Source: Coriobacteriales bacterium
GTDB taxonomy: Bacteria > Actinomycetota > Coriobacteriia > Coriobacteriales > UBA8131
DNA: 8,033 nt
Assembly (NCBI GenBank): GCA_031268525.1
Contig: JAIRXA010000086.1
Span: 1 to 8,033, forward strand
Direction: 5' to 3'
The position numbers were made by a program, and so were the translations under genes. Below the pieces are notes generated by a model. The model saw only the letters and a program-made list of their open reading frames with translations. It was not told the DNA's origin and made no database searches. Below are positions 1-5,194 of this stretch, one piece after another. Each line of letters starts with the position of its first letter. Position 1 is the stretch's first letter.

Positions 1-86
1 GGGGGGGGCCCCCCGCTGGGGGGGGGTGTCTGCCCCGCGGGGGGGGCTCGCCCCCTCCCCCGGGCGGGGGGGGCCCCCCCCCCCCC
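1..86. repeat. G/C homopolymer low-complexity tract
   Basis: The first 86 bases are almost wholly runs of G and C, including several runs of eight or nine G and one of about thirteen C. The runs are arranged so that G blocks face C blocks, so they could fold into strong hairpins, and both strands have G-quadruplex potential. No coding sequence is convincing here. The tract lies downstream of the DUF2149 gene stop codon and may be a contig edge, a decayed repeat array or a region prone to assembly error. Run lengths should be treated with caution. Confidence 0.8.
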
Positions 87-152
87 GCCCCTACACCTTG
101 CGGAACCTGTGGGTTTGCCTGAGCCCCTACACCTTGCGGAACCCGTGGGTTT
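87..152 (+). repeat. Two direct copies of a dispersed 30-bp repeat
   Basis: Positions 87-116 and 123-152 are near-identical 30-bp units sharing CCCCTACACCTTGCGGAACC and then a GTGGGTTT end, separated by 6 bp (period 36). Each contains the small inverted repeat AACC-4 nt-GGTT. A third, slightly diverged copy lies on the opposite strand at 7881-7907, upstream of the L,D-transpeptidase gene. The location outside genes and the recurrence 7.8 kb away fit an intergenic dispersed repeat. Two adjacent units with a 6-bp gap are not enough for a CRISPR call. Confidence 0.75.
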
Positions 153-177
153 GGCGGGACTTGAAATCTTCCGAACC

Positions 178-519
178 TCATTGCGCGCCTCCGCCTTCGA
201 GGTCCTCGGTGCGCATGTAGAGTATGCCGGTCATCGGGTCACGATAGACGGTGCCCAGTTCGGTGAAACCACTGCCGCCACCGGCAAACTCTTCGGTGAG
301 AGATTCTATGTCGGAAACCTCGGTGACTTCCTCCATCTGTATGACCTCGCTTAAGGAGGAGACGTCGAGTTGCCAATAGGCCACGAGCGCAAGCATGAGG
401 CCGCAGGCAAAGACCAGCATGACGTCGGCAAGGTTCACGAGGCCGATGCGGGGATCGGCGTCCTCGGCGGTGTCGGCCTGCGAGGAGATGAAGCCCGATT
501 CGCGGAAACTACGCGCCAT
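178..519 (-). CDS. DUF2149 protein, ExbD/TolR-like single-span membrane protein
   Basis: This 113-aa protein looks like the DUF2149 family, which has no established function. A soluble N-terminus of about 27 residues leads into one membrane helix at about residues 28-48. The helix begins VNLADVMLVF, which resembles the start of the ExbD/TolR helix, where a conserved membrane aspartate (here D32) takes part in proton conduction. An acidic linker (about 60-80), a Gly-rich turn and a C-terminal block YRDPMTGILYM (92-102) follow; the last is probably the small extracytoplasmic domain. The ATG start overlaps the end of the ExbB-like gene by 11 bp and has a GAGGAG ribosome site 7 nt upstream, so the pair is probably translationally coupled. 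The inferred role is ExbD-like partner of the adjacent channel. Family membership is recognised from the motifs; the role is inference. Confidence 0.85.
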   Translation of the reverse strand: MARSFRESGFISSQADTAEDADPRIGLVNLADVMLVFACGLMLALVAYWQLDVSSLSEVIQMEEVTEVSDIESLTEEFAGGGSGFTELGTVYRDPMTGILYMRTEDLEGGGAQ

Positions 520-1603
520 CGGAGGTCTCCTCAGAGTCGGTGGTCCCGGGGTCGGTGGTCTCGGGGTTTGAGGCTTCTACGACGCTTTGGAGTGCCACGG
601 CGCTCTGAGTTTCTGCAGCGCTCTGGAGTGCCACGGCGCTCTGAGTTTCTGCAGCGTGCAGGGCTGCCGCAAGCCGCTGCACTGCCGCAAGGCGTGGGCT
701 GAGCTCGGAACTCAAATTTTTTGTCGTGGCCGAACTTGCCTCGGGGGCGCTCGAGGTTTCCTCGGAGTTCGAGTTTGTCTCGGGGTCCGGGGTCTTTGGG
801 TCCGGGGTCTCCTTTAGGTCCGGAGCCTCGGGGTCCGGGACGTCGGAGTACGGGGTTTCCTCTGAAGCACTCTCAAGTTCATCGGTCTGGGATTCCCTGC
901 GGCTGGAACCAAGAGCACTCAAAATCGGAGTGGGGTCATGAGGCAGCTCAATGTCCGCGGTACGAGCGGTCTCGGCCTTGTCCAAAACTGAAGTCATCAG
1001 AGACTCCAAGGCAACGAGATAATGGTTGTACCAACGCTTACGGATACCAGTGACCAGAAGCGAGACGACCGCGGCAACCAATCCGGCGACCGTGCCATCA
1101 AAGGCCACCAGAAGTGACATCGAGAGCTGATTTACATCGCCCTGCCCCATCGCGACGATACCAGGACCGAGCGGTATCAAGGTACACATCAGGCCCATCA
1201 TGGGCGCTATCTTCGTTACTTGCTCGGTATAAAGTAAGGTGCGCTTATAGCGATCATCAACCTTCACGATCTCCATCTTTGCCAAGGCAAAGAGCTCGTC
1301 GGCCGTCAGCCCCATATTGTGCACCGCCATCAGCAGCGCTGCCTTCTGGGGCGCGAGCAATCTGCTGCCTACAACAACCTGCTCCACCTCGTCATAGGGC
1401 GCATCGTGAATATCGTTGATGACCTGGGGAATGTTCACCTTAAAGTGTTGCCGCTCCGTGAAGACCTCAGCGATCAGCGAGCCAAGGCAGAACAGGGCAA
1501 AGAGTATCAGGGCTGCCAAAATCAGCATCACGGGCACCATAAGGAACTGGGCCACGCGGTGCAGAATCTCAGACAGGTACTGCACGAACAGGTCGTTTGC
1601 CAT
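509..1603 (-). CDS. MotA/TolQ/ExbB proton-channel family protein with long acidic tail
   Basis: This 364-aa protein (numbered from the ATG at 1603) belongs to the MotA/TolQ/ExbB family of inner-membrane proton channels. Membrane helices lie at about 21-44, 130-152 and 162-186, with a cytoplasmic domain of roughly 85 residues between the first two, the ExbB topology. The family core is visible as APMMGLMCTLIPLGPGI (133-149) followed by LLVAFDGTVAGLVAAVVSLL (164-183). From about residue 210 to the end is a low-complexity tail absent from typical ExbB: acidic Ser/Glu-rich, a PDP-rich stretch (about 254-276), and a 12-residue unit AAETQSAVALQS repeated in tandem (317-328, 329-340). I prefer the ATG, with AGGAAGG 8 nt upstream, over the adjacent TTG. 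The gene follows the importer after 140 nt and overlaps the DUF2149 gene. It probably uses proton flow to drive conformational work in partner proteins; the partner beyond DUF2149 is unknown. Confidence 0.88.
   Translation of the reverse strand: MANDLFVQYLSEILHRVAQFLMVPVMLILAALILFALFCLGSLIAEVFTERQHFKVNIPQVINDIHDAPYDEVEQVVVGSRLLAPQKAALLMAVHNMGLTADELFALAKMEIVKVDDRYKRTLLYTEQVTKIAPMMGLMCTLIPLGPGIVAMGQGDVNQLSMSLLVAFDGTVAGLVAAVVSLLVTGIRKRWYNHYLVALESLMTSVLDKAETARTADIELPHDPTPILSALGSSRRESQTDELESASEETPYSDVPDPEAPDLKETPDPKTPDPETNSNSEETSSAPEASSATTKNLSSELSPRLAAVQRLAAALHAAETQSAVALQSAAETQSAVALQSVVEASNPETTDPGTTDSEETSDGA
527..532 (-). promoter_or_regulatory. Ribosome binding site of the DUF2149 gene
   Basis: GAGGAG on the minus strand lies 7 nt before the ATG at 517-519. 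It sits inside the end of the ExbB-like gene, supporting coupled translation of the two proteins. Confidence 0.7.
585..656 (-). repeat. 36-bp in-frame tandem duplication in the ExbB-like tail
   Basis: Positions 585-620 and 621-656 are two 36-bp units differing at one base, encoding the duplicated 12-residue unit AAETQSAVALQS near the C-terminus of the channel protein. The unit length is a multiple of three and keeps the frame. The near-identity implies a recent duplication. Confidence 0.9.
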
Positions 1604-1611
1604 CAATCAAG

Positions 1612-1618
1612 CCTTCCT
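1612..1618 (-). promoter_or_regulatory. Ribosome binding site of the ExbB-like gene
   Basis: AGGAAGG on the minus strand lies 8 nt before the ATG at 1601-1603 and 5 nt before the alternative TTG. The spacing and the stronger codon favour the ATG. Confidence 0.65.
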
Positions 1619-1650
1619 CGTGTCTTTCGTCGCCCAACACACATCCCACG

Positions 1651-1678
1651 TGCTCACCGGGCGGTCAAAGCCCGCCCC
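1651..1678 (+). repeat. Dispersed 28-bp palindromic repeat, copy 1
   Basis: This 28-bp segment begins TGCTCACCGGGCGGTCA and recurs on the opposite strand at 7847-7874 with a single mismatch. It contains a hairpin with a 6-bp stem, GGGCGG (1659-1664) pairing with CCGCCC (1672-1677) around a 7-nt loop; the mismatch between copies falls in the loop, so the stem is preserved. It abuts the REP-like inverted pair that starts at 1679. Two copies in intergenic positions suggest a REP-type dispersed element. Confidence 0.75.
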
Positions 1679-1750
1679 AACGTAGACAGGGGGACGGTCC
1701 TTTGTCTACGTACTGAACGTAGACAAAAGGACCGTCCCCCTGTCTACGTT
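1679..1750. repeat. Inverted pair of REP-like hairpins (BIME-like element)
   Basis: Two copies of a GTAGACA...TGTCTAC unit (1682-1709 and 1719-1747) face each other, so 1679-1711 and 1717-1750 form a stem of about 33 bp, broken by one extra A, around the loop ACTGA. Each unit is itself an imperfect palindrome: GTAGACA, three bases, GGAC, one base, GTCC, two or three bases, TGTCTAC. The core GGGGGACGGTCC and the GTAG foot resemble REP elements mobilised by REP-associated (Y1-type) transposases; no such transposase is in the window. In RNA the element would form a very stable hairpin between the importer genes and the ExbB-like gene, so it could end, attenuate or protect transcripts. It also covers the stop codon of the binding-protein gene. 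Confidence 0.85.
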
Positions 1751-3192
1751 AACCTCGGTGGCGGCGGATAGGAATCGCCCAGTATCTGCAGGATCGTCCC
1801 ATCGTCCACATCCACCTGATACATGACCTTAAAATACTCGCGCGTGACCTCCAGCATATCAATGTCGTAGAGGTCGGGGTAAAGCAGATTGGCAACCCAG
1901 TGGATGCCGATGATGCGGTTCACACCGGGCGGGCGGTCACACCAAGCCCAGGGCTCGTTGGGCATGGCATAGACCCGTCCATCGCGTACCGCCTTGATCT
2001 GCGCCCAGTCGGGGTTGGTACGAATGTCGGCGTAGGCCCCACCACGTTCGTTGGTATCCCAGGCAATGATGACCTCGGGGTCCCATTTGAGCACCTGTTC
2101 AAGTGACACATCGGTCATGCCGCCGCCATAGGTCTCATCGCACTTGGCGGCGCACAGTGCCCCGCCCTCCAAAAAGCCGAGCATGTGCTGCGAGGTTTCC
2201 GGCTCGGTCTGGAGGCCCTCGGGGCCCTCCGCATAATAGACTGTGATGCGCTCCTGCTCGGGTATGGTAACAACCACATCCCGCACTGCGTTGTAGCTGT
2301 TCTCACAGAACTGCGCGAGCTCTTCGGCGCGCTGCTCGCGACCCAGTATGTCGCCCAAGAAGCGGAAAGCGCGAGGAATCTTGTCAAAGGAGCCATCCAC
2401 AAGCAGGCAGGGGATGCCCGTCTGATCCTGCAGGCCTTCGGCCTCAGAGATGTTTTGGCGCGTCAGGCCGATGCCGGAAATCGAGAACATGATATCGATG
2501 TCTTCGGTGAGCAGAGATTCGCGGTCTATCTCGCCGTTGTTGTGAATGGTGCCCAGATAAGGCAGGCCACCCACGTTGTCGGGCATGAAGCGCATCTGTC
2601 CCTCGTCAAACTTGCTCGCGGTGCCGCCCAGCAGTTCAGGGCACAGCGAGGTGATGTAGACCTGTGCCAGAGCCGAGGTGAAAAAGACACTCGCGATATT
2701 GCCTGCCGTGGGTATCTCAACTGTACGTCCCGCGTCGTCAACAACTTCGCGCTTGCCTAAGAGAGCAGAATCAGCCGCCGCCTTGATGCTTGCGCAGCCG
2801 CTGAGGGTCGTCAGCGCTGTGGCTGCCAAGCCGGTGCCCAAAGTAACGACAAAACCTGAGGCGAGTATGTGTGAAAAGTCGCGTCGTGAGAGGGCGGGGC
2901 GCTTGGAGGGCGCCGGTTGCGCCGGGCGTGCCGGTTGCGCCGGGCGTGCCGGTTGCACCGGGCGAGCTGCTTGCGTTGGGCAGGCTGATTGAGTGGGTTG
3001 CGTTGAATGTGCTGGGCGTGCTAGGCGAACTGCTTGAGCTGGGCAGACTGTTTGAGTGGGTTGCGTTGGACAGCCCGATGAACCCGATTGGCTCAAGCCA
3101 TTTGGTTGCGATACTTCTTGCCTTGAGTGACTATATTCTGATTCGCAGATACTATAGTCTATAAAAGAGCTGTCTCGTTCGCCCATCAGCAA
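1744..3192 (-). CDS. Tat-exported lipoprotein, metal-chelate ABC transporter substrate-binding protein
   Basis: This 482-aa protein, counted from a TTG start, is a class III (PF01497, FepB/BtuF-like) solute-binding protein that presents a metal chelate to the adjacent permease. Residues 102-133 form a Tat-type lipoprotein signal: SRRDF (102-106), a hydrophobic stretch and the lipobox LSGC with C133 as the lipid-anchored cysteine. The binding fold follows from about 148 (VDDAGRTVEIPT) to the YAEGPEGLQTE region (320-330) and the DRPPGVNRIIGIHW segment (419-432). Substrate is undetermined; siderophore iron, haem, corrinoid or molybdate/tungstate are candidates. The first 100 residues are unusual: Pro/Ala/Gln/Thr-rich in-frame tandem repeats ahead of the signal. 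TTG has AGGAAAGG 7 nt upstream; an ATG six bases later has 13-nt spacing; a GTG at 2956-2958 would give a normal-length signal but lacks a ribosome site. The last Thr codon and the stop lie within the REP-like element. Confidence 0.88.
   Translation of the reverse strand: MLMGERDSSFIDYSICESEYSHSRQEVSQPNGLSQSGSSGCPTQPTQTVCPAQAVRLARPAHSTQPTQSACPTQAARPVQPARPAQPARPAQPAPSKRPALSRRDFSHILASGFVVTLGTGLAATALTTLSGCASIKAAADSALLGKREVVDDAGRTVEIPTAGNIASVFFTSALAQVYITSLCPELLGGTASKFDEGQMRFMPDNVGGLPYLGTIHNNGEIDRESLLTEDIDIMFSISGIGLTRQNISEAEGLQDQTGIPCLLVDGSFDKIPRAFRFLGDILGREQRAEELAQFCENSYNAVRDVVVTIPEQERITVYYAEGPEGLQTEPETSQHMLGFLEGGALCAAKCDETYGGGMTDVSLEQVLKWDPEVIIAWDTNERGGAYADIRTNPDWAQIKAVRDGRVYAMPNEPWAWCDRPPGVNRIIGIHWVANLLYPDLYDIDMLEVTREYFKVMYQVDVDDGTILQILGDSYPPPPRLT
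2913..2966 (-). repeat. Three 18-bp tandem repeats in the binding-protein N-terminus
   Basis: Units 2913-2930 and 2931-2948 are identical and 2949-2966 is diverged. They encode the six-residue unit AQPARP and its variants, just before the Tat motif. The period is a multiple of three, so the frame is kept. Confidence 0.85.
2967..3068 (-). repeat. 63-bp imperfect tandem repeat in the binding-protein N-terminus
   Basis: GAGTGGGTTGCGTTG occurs at 2991-3005 and 3054-3068, a period of 63 bp. It marks two 21-residue units, TQPTQTVCPAQAVRLARPAHS and TQPTQSACPTQAARPVQPARP. The second runs into the 18-bp array. Divergence between units with the frame preserved suggests that the stretch is translated. 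Confidence 0.75.
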
Positions 3193-3195
3193 GAA

Positions 3196-4014
3196 TCAGC
3201 CTTTCCTTGTGTCCATCAGAGTCGCGTCCATCAGGGGGATACAGGTACGCTGCGTATACCCCGCTCCCACGTCAACATCCGCCACAAAGACCTCAGTGCG
3301 ATAGATGCGACGCAGCTTGTCGGAATTGATCGTCTCCGAAGGGCTCCCCTGATCGATGACCTTTCCGTCCTCCATCACTACGACCTTATCCGCGCAGAAC
3401 AGCGCATGATCGGGATCGTGCGTAACCATCAGCACCGCCATACCCGAACGCGACAGCGCACGAAGCCTCGTGAGCACGAGCTGCTGGTTCCCAAAATCCA
3501 AAGAGGCGGTAGGCTCATCCATCACAAGGATGTCCGGCTCTTGGGCCAGTGCACGTGCAATCAGGACTAGTTGCTGTTGACCTCCACTCAGCTCAGTATA
3601 TTCTCTATCGGCTAGATTTTCAATCGAAAGCATATCCATCGAGCGCCAAGCGACCAGCTTATCATGCTCGGTTGCACCACCCGCGCTGCTCTGGAGATAC
3701 GGCGTTCTTCCCAGTAAAACGACATCGGCGACCTTGAAGGGGAAGGGCGGAATATGCAGCTGCGGGATATAGGCAAAGTGTTGGGCCCGTTCGCGCACGG
3801 TCATATCTGCGGTGTTCGCACCCTCCAGCAGTATCACCCCGGAGAAGGCAGGCAGGATACCCAGAACACACTTCAGCGCCGTCGTCTTACCGCAGCCGTT
3901 CGCGCCAATAACGCAACAGAACTCGCGGTTGCCGACCGTGAAGTCGATGCCGTGAACGACCTCCTTCTTGCCATAACCCGTCGTAAGGCCCTTGACCTCC
4001 AGCAGCGTCGCCAC
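3196..4014 (-). CDS. ABC transporter ATP-binding protein, FecE/BtuD type
   Basis: This 272-aa protein is the nucleotide-binding subunit that powers the importer; a dimer sits on the cytoplasmic face of the permease. The ATPase motifs are in the expected order and look intact: Walker A GANGCGKTT (37-45), Q-loop Gln in AYIPQ (85), signature LSGGQQQ (142-148), Walker B DILVMDEP (161-168), D-loop SLD (171-173) and H-loop His in VTHD (199). Length is normal for the family. Translation starts at a GTG (4012-4014), 6 nt after the permease stop codon, with GGTGA about 6 nt upstream, overlapping that stop. The stop codon lies 3 nt before the TTG start of the binding protein. Such spacing indicates one transcript. 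Substrate cannot be read from this subunit. Confidence 0.95.
   Translation of the reverse strand: MATLLEVKGLTTGYGKKEVVHGIDFTVGNREFCCVIGANGCGKTTALKCVLGILPAFSGVILLEGANTADMTVRERAQHFAYIPQLHIPPFPFKVADVVLLGRTPYLQSSAGGATEHDKLVAWRSMDMLSIENLADREYTELSGGQQQLVLIARALAQEPDILVMDEPTASLDFGNQQLVLTRLRALSRSGMAVLMVTHDPDHALFCADKVVVMEDGKVIDQGSPSETINSDKLRRIYRTEVFVADVDVGAGYTQRTCIPLMDATLMDTRKG
3200..3207 (-). promoter_or_regulatory. Ribosome binding site of the binding-protein gene
   Basis: AGGAAAGG on the minus strand overlaps the stop of the ATPase gene. It lies 7 nt before the TTG at 3190-3192 and 13 nt before the ATG at 3184-3186. This spacing favours the TTG and supports translation of the long N-terminal extension. 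Confidence 0.6.
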
Positions 4015-4020
4015 CTTTGC

Positions 4021-5100
4021 TCACCAGCCCTTCATGTTGCGCCGGTAGATGAAGGCAAAGAAGGGCACACCGAGGATGGAGGTCAGCAGACCAATGGGTA
4101 TCTCCACAGAATAGATCAGGCGCGCAAAGTTATCGACGATAAGCAGGAAGATGGCGCCGACCAGCATGGTCGTAGGCAGCAGTACCCGATAGTTGGGCCC
4201 GACGATGGCACGGGTGAGGTGCGGCACGACCAGACCGATCCAGCCGATGATGCCCGCGATTGCCACCGAGCAAGCCGTGAGCAAGGTCGCTCCAAAGATG
4301 ACGATGAAGCGGGTACGCCGGGTGTTCACGCCGAGGCTGCGCGCCTCCTCTTCTCCGAAGGACAAGACGTTGAGGTTCCAGCGTTGTGACAAAAGCATCA
4401 CGAAGCCAAGCACCATCAGGGGCACGGTAAGCAGCATGTCGCGCAGAGTGATCGAGGCGAAGGAACCCATCAGCCAGAAGGTGATGGCGGGCAGTTTGTC
4501 GTCCGCATCGGCGACCAGCTTGATGATCGAGGTGCCGCTGCTGAACAGCGTACCGATGAGAATGCCGCCCAGTATCAGCCCGAGCAGGGCGTCGGAGCGT
4601 ACCGCCCGGTTGACCCCCAACACACAAAGCACCGCAAGCAGTCCGCCCGCGAAAGCGAAAATCTGGATAAACTCGTTGCCGAGGTCCATCAACATCGCCA
4701 GACAGGCGCCGAAGGACGCACCTGCCGAAGCTCCAAGCAGGTCGGGCGAAACGAGCGGGTTCTTGAACATGCCCTGATAAGACGCGCCCGCGACCGAAAG
4801 CGCCATGCCGACGAAAACCACGACGACGATACGCGGCAGACGGATGTTGAACAGTGCACGGTCGAGCTTGGGGTCGGTAAGGATGCCCGACGCGCTGAAA
4901 TGCTCGGCGATGGTCTGAAAAATCTGGCTTGGCCAGGCGGTGTAGCGTCCGAGCATCAGGGAGACGAGCACCACCGCAAGCATGGCGAGGGTCAGGAGGA
5001 CAATGCGCCGGACAAGATGCCGGGTTGAGTAAACCTCAAGGGCCTTGTCGAGCGACTCGGTCGTCGGGCGCTCACTATTTCCTATTGCGGATAATGACAT
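4021..5100 (-). CDS. FecCD-family metal-chelate ABC transporter permease
   Basis: This protein of 359 aa (from the ATG at 5098-5100) is the membrane subunit of the importer, PF01032 type, the family of BtuC, FhuB and FecCD; it normally acts as a homodimer with about ten helices each. The first clear helix is at about 33-50. Family motifs are visible: RLPR (87-90), a block ending NPLVSPDLLGASAGASFGA (114-132), GLVVPHLTR (289-297) before a conserved LLP, and EIPIGLLTSILGVPFF (333-348) at the end. Length and motif order are normal. An upstream GTG (5104-5106) would add two residues; I prefer the ATG, with GAGG 5 nt before it. The gene follows the L,D-transpeptidase by 94 nt, with no Fur box, cobalamin riboswitch or clear promoter visible in that gap. 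The ATPase gene begins 6 nt after its stop. Confidence 0.95.
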   Translation of the reverse strand: MSLSAIGNSERPTTESLDKALEVYSTRHLVRRIVLLTLAMLAVVLVSLMLGRYTAWPSQIFQTIAEHFSASGILTDPKLDRALFNIRLPRIVVVVFVGMALSVAGASYQGMFKNPLVSPDLLGASAGASFGACLAMLMDLGNEFIQIFAFAGGLLAVLCVLGVNRAVRSDALLGLILGGILIGTLFSSGTSIIKLVADADDKLPAITFWLMGSFASITLRDMLLTVPLMVLGFVMLLSQRWNLNVLSFGEEEARSLGVNTRRTRFIVIFGATLLTACSVAIAGIIGWIGLVVPHLTRAIVGPNYRVLLPTTMLVGAIFLLIVDNFARLIYSVEIPIGLLTSILGVPFFAFIYRRNMKGW

Positions 5101-5194
5101 GCACACCTCTACCTATGACACTCATGATGCAAGACGTGGCATGAAACGCGCTGACCGCAGGGGCGAGAGCGTTGTATGCGGGCATTCTCTGTGA

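Noticed and set aside
87..152. CRISPR repeats of about 30 bp
   Set aside because: The gap between units is only 6 bp and there are only two copies, with a third inverted copy far away.
585..656. CRISPR-like 36-bp repeat
   Set aside because: Two adjacent units without spacers inside a coding sequence, in frame; it is a tandem duplication.
2185..2760. Long open frame on the plus strand opposite the binding-protein gene
   Set aside because: It lies entirely within a recognised gene and its translation shows no family features; long antisense frames are expected in GC-rich DNA.
4130..4777. Alternative frames of about 165 and 194 codons within the permease gene
   Set aside because: They are out-of-frame or antisense readings of a conserved FecCD gene with Arg/His- or Ser-rich compositions typical of frame shadows.
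5101..5194. Cobalamin riboswitch or Fur box ahead of the importer
   Set aside because: The gap is short and I see neither a B12-box-like core nor a GATAAT-type palindrome; metal control cannot be supported from the sequence.
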